Of a DNA stretch of 43,845 nucleotides, positions 36,390 to 43,637 are shown piece by piece. Below the pieces are notes generated by a model. That model was not told the DNA's origin, ran no database searches, and saw nothing but the letters and a program-made list of their open reading frames with translations. The stretch's first letter is position 1, and each line of letters starts with the position of its first letter. A program made the translations under genes and the position numbers. The stretch comes from Acidobacteriota bacterium. GTDB taxonomy: Bacteria; Acidobacteriota; Vicinamibacteria; Fen-336. The stretch spans positions 1 through 43,845 of the forward strand of contig JAJDNS010000150.1 of the NCBI GenBank assembly GCA_022340585.1, read 5' to 3'.

Positions 36390-37130
36390 TCAGCGCCCGA
36401 GGGCGAGTCGGTCGGCCAGGGGCCGGGGAAGCCCCTCGGCGAGAATCCTCTGCTGGGCGCGCTCGATTCGATACGGGACCCGGTAGATCGTGACCGTCCG
36501 GGTGTCGGTGTCGAGCATGCCGAAGGACGCCAGCGGATTGCCGTCGCGGGGCTGACCGATGGACCCGGGGTTGACGAGGTAGCGCATCCCCGGCTCGAGG
36601 CGGAAGCGGAAGGCCGACCCCTCGGTGAGAACGGTGTGGATCGCATCCGGCGAGAGCCCGAACACCACCGGGAAGTGCGAGTGCCCGAAGAAGCAGAGTG
36701 GGAAGGTGGTCTGGCGAAACACGTTGAGGGCCTCGATCTCCCCGAAGATGTAGGCGTCCTCGTCGATGGGGGTGCCGTGGGCGATGGCAAAGGCCCCGTC
36801 GACGATCACCGGCCCCTCGGGCAGGCGGTAGAGCCAGCGCAGGTTCTGCATGGTCAGCCGCTGCCTCGTCCAGAGGGCGGCCTGGAGAGCGACGCGGTTG
36901 AACATCTCGCCGTCCTCGATGCCCGAGCAGACCTTGTCGTGGTTCCCGCGGATGGCGACCAGCGGCTTGAGGGCCCGCACCATCTCCACGGTCTGGTTCG
37001 GGTGGGCGCCGTACCCGACGAGGTCGCCGAGGAAGACGGTCTTGTCCCAGCGCTTGCGGCGCACGCGCTGCAGGACGGCCGACAGGGCCTCCCGGTTGGC
37101 GTGAATGTCCGAGAGGATCAGATACCTCAT
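36390..37130 (-). CDS. Metallophosphoesterase (YfcE / Ap4A hydrolase-like)
   Basis: A 246-residue calcineurin-like phosphoesterase with the complete dimetal motif set: Asp8-x-His10 (SDIHAN), FLGDLVGYG near 33-41, RGNHD near 81-85, a His in IAHGTP near 138, and FGHSHFP near 168. Similar proteins hydrolyse phosphodiesters, cyclic nucleotides or dinucleoside polyphosphates. It is the last gene of an aroA-aroK operon, its ATG overlapping the aroK stop (ATGA). The metabolic reason for this linkage is not obvious. Confidence 0.9.
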   Translation of the reverse strand: MRYLILSDIHANREALSAVLQRVRRKRWDKTVFLGDLVGYGAHPNQTVEMVRALKPLVAIRGNHDKVCSGIEDGEMFNRVALQAALWTRQRLTMQNLRWLYRLPEGPVIVDGAFAIAHGTPIDEDAYIFGEIEALNVFRQTTFPLCFFGHSHFPVVFGLSPDAIHTVLTEGSAFRFRLEPGMRYLVNPGSIGQPRDGNPLASFGMLDTDTRTVTIYRVPYRIERAQQRILAEGLPRPLADRLALGR

Positions 37131-37651
37131 CTCTCCCCAGCGGTGCGACGCTCGATCAAGTCCACGATCAGATCGGCCACCTCTTGCGGTGTCGCCTCGG
37201 AGGTGTCAACCGCGAGATCGGCCTGACGATAGGAGGGTTCCCGCTCGGCCAGCAAAGCCCGCATTATGGCACGGTTCCCGGCGAGGGGGCGGGCGCCGTC
37301 GGCGGGGATCCGGCGCAGAAGCGTCTCGAGATCGCACCGCAGCCACACCGTGAGAGCGTTCTCGCGGAGGAGCGCGCGGGTCCGGGGATGCACGAAGGCG
37401 CCGCCCCCGGCCGCCACCACCCGTCGGTCGAGGACGGCCAGGGCCGCCGCCTCGCGCCGCTCCTCCTTGCGGAAGCTCTTCTCGCCCCGCTCCTCGAAGA
37501 GCGCCGCGATCGTGAGTCCCGTTCGCTCCTCGATACGCCGGTCCATGTCCTCGAACCGGTAGCCCAGGCGCTCGGCAAGCCGGGCGCCCACCGCGCTCTT
37601 GCCCGCGCCCATGAAGCCCACGAGGACGATGCGCGTCGGGTGCTCAGCCAC
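37127..37651 (-). CDS. aroK: Shikimate kinase
   Basis: A 174-residue P-loop kinase that phosphorylates shikimate at the 3-hydroxyl in the aromatic amino-acid pathway. Walker A is GFMGAGKS (12-19), followed by MDRRIEERTG (Asp-x-Arg shikimate site), FRKEERREA (Arg), GGGAF near 80 and the RPLAG lid near 120. The GTG at 37651 lies 8 bp inside the aroA gene; starting there gives a normal length. The open frame extends 21 codons further, but that part is not conserved-looking. It overlaps aroA on one side and the phosphoesterase on the other. Confidence 0.93.
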   Translation of the reverse strand: MAEHPTRIVLVGFMGAGKSAVGARLAERLGYRFEDMDRRIEERTGLTIAALFEERGEKSFRKEERREAAALAVLDRRVVAAGGGAFVHPRTRALLRENALTVWLRCDLETLLRRIPADGARPLAGNRAIMRALLAEREPSYRQADLAVDTSEATPQEVADLIVDLIERRTAGER

Positions 37652-38918
37652 GCCCCGCTCCCCGGTCGAGGAAGTCGTAGAACTCGGGGAACGAGACGGT
37701 GGCGCACTCGGCACCCTCGATCTCGGTCGGTCCCTCGGCGGCGAGGGCGGCCACCGCGAGGGCCATGGCGATCCGGTGGTCTCCGTGGGAGCGCACCGGC
37801 GCGCCCCGGAGCGAGGAGCCGCCCTCGATCACGAGGCCGTCGGGAAGCTCACGCACGCGGCCGCCGAGGCGGCCGAGGCCTTCGGCCATGGCGGCGATCC
37901 GGTCGCTCTCCTTCACCCGCAGCTCCTTCGCCCCGGTGAGGGTGAAGGTCCCTTCGGCGAAGGTGGCGGCGACGGCGAGAGCCGGGACCTCGTCGATGAG
38001 CGCGGCGACCCGGGCCGGGTCCACCGTCGTTCCGTGGAGGGACGAGGACCGGGCGACGATGGAGCCCACCGGCTCGGGGTCCGTGCTCTCGAGACGCACC
38101 TCCACGTCCCCGCCCATGGCCTGCAGGACGTCCGCGAAGGCGGTCCGGGTGGGGGAGAGCAGCACCCCCTCGAGATGGATCTCGGAGTCCGGCAGGACGA
38201 GAGCGGCGACCACGAGGAAGGCCGCGCTGGAGACGTCTCCGGGCACCGCGATCTCGGCGCCGCGCAACGACGCGCCGCCGTGCACCGTGGCGGCCAGCCC
38301 GTGGCGCTCGACGGGGACCCCGAAGACCGGGAGCATCCGCTCCGTGTGGTCGCGGCTGGGAGCGGGCTCGCGCACGGTGGTGGTGCCCTCGGCTTGCAGC
38401 CCGGCCAGGAGAATCGCCGTCTTCACCTGGGCACTGGCCACCGAAAGCTCACAGTCGACGCCGTGCAGCCGGCCCCCGCCGATGGTCAGCGGCGGCCTGC
38501 CGTCGGTGGTGAGGGCGGTCGCTCCCATCGTCCGCAGCGGGGCCGCCACCCGCTCCACCGGCCGGCGCCGGAGGGACTCGTCGCCGGTGAGCACGGTCTG
38601 GAAGGGTCGACCGGCCAGCGCCCCGGCGAGGAGGCGGAGCGTCGTCCCGGAGTTGCCCGCGTCGAGGACGCCCTCGGGGCGTGTCCAGGAGTCCGGCCCC
38701 CGACCGTCGACGGTGACCTCGTCGCCCCGCCGATCGACGGTCACCCCGAGGGCGCGCAGGCACTCGAGGGTCGACGCGCAGTCGGCCGCCGAGGAGTAGT
38801 TCCGGATCCGGGTGGGACCCTCGGCGAGGGCGCCGAACAGGGCGGCCCGGTGAGAGATCGACTTGTCGCCGGGAAGGCGGAAACGACCTCGAACGCTCGG
38901 GGCAGGCTCGATCCTCAA
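37644..38918 (-). CDS. aroA: 3-phosphoshikimate 1-carboxyvinyltransferase (EPSP synthase)
   Basis: A 424-residue EPSP synthase, which joins PEP to shikimate 3-phosphate. Signature motifs are GDKSISHRA (17-25), NSGTTLRLL near 89-97, ESLRRRPV near 114-121, AAFLVVAAL in the second domain and KESDRI with HGDHRIAMA near the C-terminus; these are the PEP and phosphate ligands. LDAGNSGTT is intact, so the enzyme should be active. The start is TTG, preceded by an extended -10 box with a gap of 12 nt, so the mRNA is nearly leaderless. It is the first gene of an overlapping operon with aroK (8 bp) and a phosphoesterase (4 bp). Confidence 0.95.
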   Translation of the reverse strand: MRIEPAPSVRGRFRLPGDKSISHRAALFGALAEGPTRIRNYSSAADCASTLECLRALGVTVDRRGDEVTVDGRGPDSWTRPEGVLDAGNSGTTLRLLAGALAGRPFQTVLTGDESLRRRPVERVAAPLRTMGATALTTDGRPPLTIGGGRLHGVDCELSVASAQVKTAILLAGLQAEGTTTVREPAPSRDHTERMLPVFGVPVERHGLAATVHGGASLRGAEIAVPGDVSSAAFLVVAALVLPDSEIHLEGVLLSPTRTAFADVLQAMGGDVEVRLESTDPEPVGSIVARSSSLHGTTVDPARVAALIDEVPALAVAATFAEGTFTLTGAKELRVKESDRIAAMAEGLGRLGGRVRELPDGLVIEGGSSLRGAPVRSHGDHRIAMALAVAALAAEGPTEIEGAECATVSFPEFYDFLDRGAGRG

Positions 38919-38930
38919 GATTGGGGCCGG

Positions 38931-38936
38931 ATGGTA
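38931..38936 (-). promoter_or_regulatory. Extended -10 box of the aroA operon
   Basis: TGCTACCAT on the minus strand (hexamer TACCAT), 12 nt before the TTG start of aroA. A short or absent leader is predicted. Confidence 0.5.
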
Positions 38937-38952
38937 GCACGCCCCGGTCGCC

Positions 38953-38981
38953 TTGACGGTCCCCTGGCCCCATGCTAGCGT
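38953..38981 (+). promoter_or_regulatory. Sigma70-type promoter of the anti-sigma-type ATPase gene
   Basis: TTGACG (38953-38958), 17-bp spacer, TAGCGT (38976-38981) with TGC before the hexamer. It is divergent from and close to the aroA promoter (22 bp apart). Confidence 0.6.
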
Positions 38982-39028
38982 TCGCCGATTCCACCACCGC
39001 TCAATAAATTGGAACCCACCCCCCAGAC

Positions 39029-39460
39029 ATGACCGAGGCCCCCGACCGGCGGATCGTCAAGCTCGATGTGGCCACCCGTATCGAGATGCTGGACATCGTG
39101 CAGACCGTCCTCACCCAGCTGTGCAAGATCGTGGGGTTCGAGGACGAGACCATCCACTACCTGGCCGTGGCGGTCCGCGAGTCGGTGGTCAACGCGATGA
39201 AGCACGGGAACGGCCACGACGAGTCGAAGCGGGTGGTGATCCAGTTCACGCTCCTCGACCAGGCGATCGAGGTGGAGGTGAAGGACCAGGGGAAGGGCTT
39301 CGAGCCCCGGGAAGTGCCCGACCCCCTCGCCCCCGAGAACCTCCTGAAGGCCTACGGGCGCGGCATCTTCTTTATGAAGCAGTTCATGGACGAGGTGACC
39401 TACGAGTTTCCGCCCCGGGGCGGTACCGTCGTCCGGATGCTCAAGCGCCTCGCGGCCTGA
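39029..39460 (+). CDS. RsbW/SpoIIAB-type ATP-binding protein (anti-sigma kinase-like)
   Basis: A 143-residue stand-alone GHKL ATPase of the RsbW / serine-protein-kinase class. The N box is RESVVNAMKHGN (Glu51, Asn55, His59), the G1 box DQGKGF (Asp86-x-Gly-x-Gly), and the G2 box GRGIFFM near 114. Relatives bind a sigma factor or phosphorylate an anti-anti-sigma (STAS) protein to govern stress responses. No sigma factor or STAS partner is in the window. It has its own promoter, and the ATG follows a C-rich stretch without a clear ribosome binding site. The partner remains to be found elsewhere in the genome. Confidence 0.88.
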   Translation: MTEAPDRRIVKLDVATRIEMLDIVQTVLTQLCKIVGFEDETIHYLAVAVRESVVNAMKHGNGHDESKRVVIQFTLLDQAIEVEVKDQGKGFEPREVPDPLAPENLLKAYGRGIFFMKQFMDEVTYEFPPRGGTVVRMLKRLAA

Positions 39461-39488
39461 GCGGCTTCCTTCCCCGTGCCAGGGCATC

Positions 39489-39503
39489 CCGGCCGCAGGC
39501 CGG
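39489..39503. terminator. Hairpin between convergent genes
   Basis: CCGGCC-GCA-GGCCGG, a perfect 6-bp stem in the 51-bp gap between convergent genes. A near-identical CCGGCC-GAA-GGCCGG hairpin occurs at 41220-41234. Confidence 0.35.
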
Positions 39504-39511
39504 TCCAGTAC

Positions 39512-41113
39512 TCACGAAGTCGGCTCCGGGTCTTCGCGTGGCGGCGCAGTGCGTCGTGCGACCCGGACGAGGACGTTCTCCCGCGGTCCGTGGACCAGGA
39601 CCTGCGTCTCCAGGGTGCCCATGGCCTCCAGCCGCCGCCGCTCGGAGGGGCCGGCGAGGACCAGCGTGGGCCCCTCGTCCACCGCGCTGAAGACCTCCCC
39701 GGCGTCCGCCACCTCCCGGACCCTCCCGTCGTTGTAGAAGTAGCCGGCCATCCAGGCCGTGCGCCACGCCCCCCAGGCCAGGACCTCGCGCCCCATGGCG
39801 GGGATGAAGAACACGCGCCCCGACTCGCGGCGAGCCAGGATCGGCGGGGCGGCGAGGGTCAGGAGGACGAGAAGCCCGGCGGCTCCCACGCGGAGCAGCT
39901 TCAGAGCGCCCGTGGGGTCGGCGCCGATGCGCCGCGAGAAGAGGAACATCACGACCAGCGCCCACAAGCCGAAGGGAATGGTGGAGCGCCAGAGCGGCTC
40001 CTGGAGGCGGAAGAGGAGGGCCGGGGTCGCGGCGACCAGCGCCCCGAGGACCAGGCCGACGAGGGCGGTCACGCGGCCGGCGAGGTAGCGCTGGGGCGGG
40101 TCGGCGGAGACGAGTCGGGCGGCGGCCCGCCCCATGAGGATGGCCAGGGGGGGGACGCAGGGGAGGATGTACCCGGGCAGCTTCGAGCCGGCCAGAGAGA
40201 AGAAGACGAAGGGCAGCGCCAGCCAGAGGAGAACGAACAGGTCGGGGCGCGATTCCCGGGGCCGGAGCCCGAACAGCGCGGGCAGCGATAGCCCGGACCA
40301 GGGGAAGAGCCCGGCGAGGAGGATGGGGACGTAGTACCAGAACGGGCCCGGGTGGTGGTGGATCGTCGAGGTGAAGCGCTGGACGTTGTGGTCGAGGACG
40401 AAGACGTCGACGAAGTGACGGCCCTGATCCGCCAGGATCGCCGCGTACCAGGGAGCGGCGACGATCAGGAAGGCGGCGATGGCCAGGGGAGAGAGGAGCT
40501 CGCGGAGGGCGCTCCACTGGCGCGTGGCCAGGACGAAGCCGAGGACCACGAGCCCCGGCAGCAGGAGCCCCAGGGGCCCCTTGGCCAGGGTGGCCAGGCC
40601 AGCGAACGCCGCCGCGGCGGGGATGGCCCACCGTCCCGCGCTCCCGAGGAGGCGGAGCCCGGCCAGGCCGGTGGCGGCGGTCACCGTGGCCGCCAGGAGC
40701 ATGTCCATCGACGCCGCCCGGCCGTAGGCGAACATTAGGAGCGCGGTTCCCGCCACGAAGCCCGACTGCAGCCCGGCCCCGGTCCCGTACAGCCTCGCGC
40801 CCACCAGCGTCGTGATCCCCACCAGCAGGAGGGTGGCGAGAACGGCGGGGAGACGGGCAGCGGTCTCGGTCTCGCCGAGGACCGAGAAGCCCGCCCCGGC
40901 CAGCCAGTAGAACAGCGGCGTCTTCTCGAGCCAGGGCTCCCCCTGGAGGGTGGGCGTCACCCACTCGCCGGCCCGGTGCATCTCCACCGCCACCCGGGTG
41001 TAGCGCGGCTCGTCGGGCCCGAGGAGGGGGACCGCCCCGAGGCGGAACACCAGCAGTGCCCCCACCAGGCCGAGGAGGAGCGCCGTCGAGCGCGGGGGAA
41101 CAGACGTGTCCAT
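39512..41113 (-). CDS. GT39 / ArnT-like membrane glycosyltransferase
   Basis: A 533-residue polytopic transferase of the GT-C fold, family 39 (ArnT/PMT type), which uses a polyprenyl-phosphate sugar on the outer face of the cytoplasmic membrane. The catalytic first-loop motif is GPDEPRYT (Asp34-Glu35), followed by about ten hydrophobic segments and a soluble C-terminal region (about 440-533). LEKTPLFYW and the GSKLPGYILP segment also match ArnT-type proteins. ArnT adds aminoarabinose to lipid A; the real acceptor here is unknown. The ATG has a good upstream promoter (TTGCCG, 18 bp, TAGGAT). Confidence 0.85.
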   Translation of the reverse strand: MDTSVPPRSTALLLGLVGALLVFRLGAVPLLGPDEPRYTRVAVEMHRAGEWVTPTLQGEPWLEKTPLFYWLAGAGFSVLGETETAARLPAVLATLLLVGITTLVGARLYGTGAGLQSGFVAGTALLMFAYGRAASMDMLLAATVTAATGLAGLRLLGSAGRWAIPAAAAFAGLATLAKGPLGLLLPGLVVLGFVLATRQWSALRELLSPLAIAAFLIVAAPWYAAILADQGRHFVDVFVLDHNVQRFTSTIHHHPGPFWYYVPILLAGLFPWSGLSLPALFGLRPRESRPDLFVLLWLALPFVFFSLAGSKLPGYILPCVPPLAILMGRAAARLVSADPPQRYLAGRVTALVGLVLGALVAATPALLFRLQEPLWRSTIPFGLWALVVMFLFSRRIGADPTGALKLLRVGAAGLLVLLTLAAPPILARRESGRVFFIPAMGREVLAWGAWRTAWMAGYFYNDGRVREVADAGEVFSAVDEGPTLVLAGPSERRRLEAMGTLETQVLVHGPRENVLVRVARRTAPPREDPEPTS

Positions 41114-41124
41114 GAGCGTGCGGC

Positions 41125-41154
41125 ATCCTACCTTCGACGCCGGAACGCCGGCAA
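41125..41154 (-). promoter_or_regulatory. Sigma70-type promoter of the GT39 gene
   Basis: On the minus strand TTGCCG (41149-41154), 18-bp spacer, TAGGAT (41125-41130). The -10 box ends 11 nt before the ATG, so the leader is very short. Confidence 0.5.
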
Positions 41155-41174
41155 TCCCTTACAATCGCTCCCAG

Positions 41175-41234
41175 CAAGGACACAGTCGCCGCCAGCGGCT
41201 GTGTCCTTGGCCAAGGCAGCCGGCCGAAGGCCGG
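41175..41234. repeat. Two tandem hairpins in a divergent gap
   Basis: An 11-bp perfect stem (CAAGGACACAG / CTGTGTCCTTG, arms 41175-41185 and 41199-41209, 13-nt loop) is followed by CCGGCC-GAA-GGCCGG (41220-41234). Because they lie between divergent genes they are not ordinary terminators; they could be a structured 5' leader of the monophosphatase gene or an operator-like element. Confidence 0.6.
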
Positions 41235-41253
41235 TAGCGGTCCTCGGAGGGGG

Positions 41254-42063
41254 GTGCACTTGAGCTGGCGGTACGTGGCGGTGGCGACCGAGGCGGCGGT
41301 CCGGGCGGGGGCGATCCAGCTCGAGCACTACGGCCAGGACGTCAAGGTCGAGAAGAAGGGCGAGATCGACCTGGTCACCGAGGTCGACCACGCCTGCGAG
41401 GCGGCCATCGTCGAGATCCTCCGCGCCCGGTTCCCCGACCACGACATCCTCACCGAGGAGGCCGATCTCGAGCGCAAGGGCTCTCCCTACGTCTGGATCG
41501 TCGACCCGTTGGACGGCACCACCAACTTCGCCCACTCGTATCCCATGTTCTGCGCCTCCATTGCTCTCACCCTCGATGGGGAGTCGGTGGCCGGGGCGAT
41601 CTTCGACCCCATCCGTGACGAGCTCTTCACCGCCGAGAAGGGGGCCGGCGCGCACCTCAACGGAGAGCGCCTGAAGGTGACGACCGAGGACCGCCTCCTC
41701 CAGAGCCTCATCATCACCGGCTTCCCCTACGACCTCCACGAGAAGCTGGTCGAGCGCCTGACCCCCTTCATTCGGGTCATGGGCCGGGCCCGGGCGGTGC
41801 GACGAGCCGGCTCGGCGGCCATCGACCTGTCGTACGTGGCCGCCGGACGGGCCGACGGCTTCTGGGAGGCGGTCCTCAAACCCTGGGACATGGCCGCGGG
41901 TCGGCTCATGGTCGAGGAAGCCGGAGGCCGCGTCACCCGCTTCGATGGCTCGACCGTGAGCGTGGGTCCGGACCAGATCGTGGCCACGAACGGTCCCATC
42001 CACGACGAGCTCCTGGCCGCATTGCGCGAGGAGCTCCGCGAGGTGGAAACGGCGCTGGTGTAG
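41254..42063 (+). CDS. Inositol monophosphatase-family protein
   Basis: A 269-residue metal-dependent phosphatase of the inositol-monophosphatase / SuhB family. Metal ligands are visible: TEEAD (Glu68-Glu69), IVDPLDGTTNF with Asp84 and Asp87, and the late KPWDMAAG (about Asp214). The usual length is 260-270 residues. A GTG start at 41254 has GGAGG just upstream; a TTG at 41260 is an alternative. The last codons and stop (ALV, TAG) lie inside the 39-bp direct repeat, which equals the 5' half of the tRNA at 43605, so the C-terminus is part of a tRNA-like sequence. Phosphatase activity on inositol phosphate is likely; fructose-bisphosphatase or other roles cannot be ruled out. Confidence 0.9.
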   Translation: MHLSWRYVAVATEAAVRAGAIQLEHYGQDVKVEKKGEIDLVTEVDHACEAAIVEILRARFPDHDILTEEADLERKGSPYVWIVDPLDGTTNFAHSYPMFCASIALTLDGESVAGAIFDPIRDELFTAEKGAGAHLNGERLKVTTEDRLLQSLIITGFPYDLHEKLVERLTPFIRVMGRARAVRRAGSAAIDLSYVAAGRADGFWEAVLKPWDMAAGRLMVEEAGGRVTRFDGSTVSVGPDQIVATNGPIHDELLAALREELREVETALV

Positions 42064-42086
42064 CCCAACTGGCAGAGGCAGCCGAC
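42048..42086 (+). repeat. 39-bp direct repeat, left copy
   Basis: Identical to 43599-43637. It holds 6 nt plus the first 33 nt of the tRNA gene (acceptor 5' arm, D arm, anticodon-stem 5' arm). It also encodes the end of the phosphatase gene, whose TAG stop is at 42061-42063. Confidence 0.9.
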
Positions 42087-42171
42087 CTCCGGGGTCGACA
42101 GCCGGCACCCCGATTCCCGCACCCGAGCCCCCTTGACTCAGCCCCGCACCTCAAGGAGCCAGCCGATTAGT

Positions 42172-42192
42172 TATCACATTTTGTGATATCCT
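42172..42192 (+). promoter_or_regulatory. Operator-like palindrome over the module promoter
   Basis: TATCACA-TTT-TGTGATA (42172-42188) is a perfect 7-3-7 palindrome in an AT-rich pocket. It overlaps the -10 box TATCCT (42187-42192), which ends 7 nt before the GTG at 42200, so the message should be leaderless. Autoregulation by the winged-helix protein is the simplest idea. Confidence 0.6.
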
Positions 42193-42199
42193 AGATCCC

Positions 42200-42958
42200 G
42201 TGCTGAGTTATCTGATCAAAGGAACCGTGCGTCGCGAGCTCTTCCGTCTCCTCTGGGGCCGGGGCGAAAGCGGGAGCGTCAGTCGGCTCGCCCGGCTGGC
42301 GGGGGTCAGCTTCTCCGCGGCCCACCGTGAGCTCGAGGCGATGCGGGCGGCGGGACTGGCCGCGTCCCGGCGGTTCGGAAGCGAGTTGCAGTACCGCGCG
42401 GACGAGGCCCACCCCCGGGCCCGCCTCCTCGCCGAGCTCGGCAGCGTTTCCGACGACGACGAAACGAGCACCCAGGAGAAACGCGATGACGAGGTTCGCA
42501 GCTGGCTGGCCAGCGTCGGCGCGCCCCTCGCCGCGCCCCCCTCGGAGAACCCGCCGCCTCACCTGGAGGACGTTCTGGCTGAGGCGGTTGCCCTGTCTCA
42601 TCGAGACGCCACGGTGGCGCGCGTTCTGCCGCTGGTCCTCTGGCATCGGCGCCGCGAGCTGGACCTGGGTCGGCTCGTTCTCGAGGCCACGCGCCGCGAC
42701 GAGCGGCACGCTCTCGGCTACTTCCTCGAGCTGGCGGGTCGCCTCGGTGGCGAGGCCCGCTTCGTCGAGGCCGCGCGCGGATTGAGCGACGGACGCCGGA
42801 GGAGAGCGCGCATGTTCTTCGCCGGGCACCATGGACCTCATCAACGCGCGGCGACACGCCGGAACACCCCCCCTGAGGCCTTGCGCTGGGGCTATCTCAT
42901 GAACATGGGCCTGGACAGCTTCAGGTCGACCTTCGACAAGTTCGCCGAACGCCCATGA
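42200..42958 (+). CDS. Winged-helix DNA-binding protein, putative antitoxin/regulator partner
   Basis: A 252-residue protein starting at a leaderless GTG. Residues about 1-85 form a winged helix of the ArsR/MarR-like kind often found before or fused to nucleotidyltransferases: LIKGTVRRELFRLLW, then SVSRLARLAGVSFSAAHRELEAM as the recognition segment, and GSELQYRADEAHPRA as the wing. A charged linker (about 90-115) leads to a helical C-terminal domain (about 120-252) ending WGYLMNMGLDSFRSTFDKF. No catalytic motif is visible. It overlaps the nucleotidyltransferase gene by 4 bp (ATGA), as in many toxin-antitoxin operons, and a palindrome covers its promoter. The roles of antitoxin and autorepressor are inferred. 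Confidence 0.65.
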   Translation: MLSYLIKGTVRRELFRLLWGRGESGSVSRLARLAGVSFSAAHRELEAMRAAGLAASRRFGSELQYRADEAHPRARLLAELGSVSDDDETSTQEKRDDEVRSWLASVGAPLAAPPSENPPPHLEDVLAEAVALSHRDATVARVLPLVLWHRRRELDLGRLVLEATRRDERHALGYFLELAGRLGGEARFVEAARGLSDGRRRRARMFFAGHHGPHQRAATRRNTPPEALRWGYLMNMGLDSFRSTFDKFAERP

Positions 42959-43509
42959 GGGCCTACCTGAAGGCGGAGCTGGAGCAGTTCCTCGAAGCGG
43001 TCGACGCCGCTCTCGACCGTCCCGCCGAAGTCGTGCTGATCGGTGGCGCGGCGGCCGCCCTGCACTACGGCGCGACACGCCCCACTCGCGACATCGACAC
43101 CTGGACCACGATCCACGAGGAACTGGCTCAGGCCGCGAGCCGGGCGCGAGCGTCAACCGGTCTCGACGTCCCGGTCCAGCACAGCGGAGTCGCCGACGCT
43201 CCGTCCAACTTCGAGTCCCGTCTCGAGCGCGTCCTGCCGGACCTCGCTGTCCTCGTTGTGTTCGTGCCGGAGAGACACGACCTGGTGCTTATGAAAGCCG
43301 TTCGTGCCTACGAGCACGACCTCGAAGTGATCGCCGAGATACATGCTCGCTTCCCGCTCGAACTGGAGACCCTGGCCGGGCGGTTCGAAGCGGAGATGAG
43401 CCCGATCGGTGATCGAATACGCATCCGAGGCAACTTTCTGGCCGTGGTCGAACGGATCTTCCCGAGCCGGGTCGATCTCGTGGCGCAGCGACTCGAACGG
43501 GTCCGGTGA
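42955..43509 (+). CDS. DUF6036-type nucleotidyltransferase
   Basis: A 184-residue protein with the nucleotidyltransferase-fold signature: LIGGAAAALHYG (Gly30-Gly31) and TRDIDTW with Asp46-x-Asp48 for metal and nucleotide binding, followed by a region with LMKAVRAYEHDLEVI (Lys and acidic residues typical of this family). Relatives include AbiEii-type and MNT-type enzymes of toxin-antitoxin and phage-defence systems that add nucleotides to tRNA or to proteins. Here it is coupled by ATGA to the winged-helix gene and sits about 95 bp before a tRNA gene, so tRNA as target is tempting but unproven. DUF6036 as a name is from memory of the motif pattern. Confidence 0.75.
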   Translation: MRAYLKAELEQFLEAVDAALDRPAEVVLIGGAAAALHYGATRPTRDIDTWTTIHEELAQAASRARASTGLDVPVQHSGVADAPSNFESRLERVLPDLAVLVVFVPERHDLVLMKAVRAYEHDLEVIAEIHARFPLELETLAGRFEAEMSPIGDRIRIRGNFLAVVERIFPSRVDLVAQRLERVR

Positions 43510-43554
43510 CCGCTGCGGCCGCCAGGCCACTCCCGCAGCCTTCCGGGCGCGAAG

Positions 43555-43560
43555 TAAAAT
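43555..43560 (+). promoter_or_regulatory. -10 box upstream of the tRNA
   Basis: TAAAAT lies 44 nt before the tRNA and inside the repeat-bounded module, so the module seems to supply the tRNA promoter. No good -35 is seen. Confidence 0.45.
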
Positions 43561-43598
43561 GACGCGGTCGCGCGCGGAGGAGGCAGCGAGCAAGGCCG

Positions 43599-43637
43599 AA
43601 CGGCGCTGGTGTAGCCCAACTGGCAGAGGCAGCCGAC
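43599..43637 (+). repeat. 39-bp direct repeat, right copy (overlaps tRNA)
   Basis: Perfect copy of 42048-42086. It ends after the first base of the anticodon loop of the tRNA. Confidence 0.9.

Larger units (their letters stand above)
42048..43637 (+). mobile_element. Putative tRNA-flanked module: winged-helix protein plus nucleotidyltransferase
   Basis: A segment bounded by 39-bp perfect direct repeats, the right one being the 5' half of an intact tRNA gene. The 1,512-bp interior carries two overlapping genes, an operator-like palindrome and a -10 box (TAAAAT) that could drive the tRNA. Direct repeats ending in the anticodon loop match the way site-specific recombinases use tRNA genes as att sites. 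No integrase or transposase is present, so the module would need help in trans, or it may be a fixed relic. An ordinary duplication is the main alternative. Confidence 0.55.

Noticed and set aside
42087..42125. A degenerate 3' tRNA half after the left direct repeat
   Set aside because: The sequence after 42086 cannot complete the anticodon stem or a T arm in the right positions; similarity is chance C/G richness.
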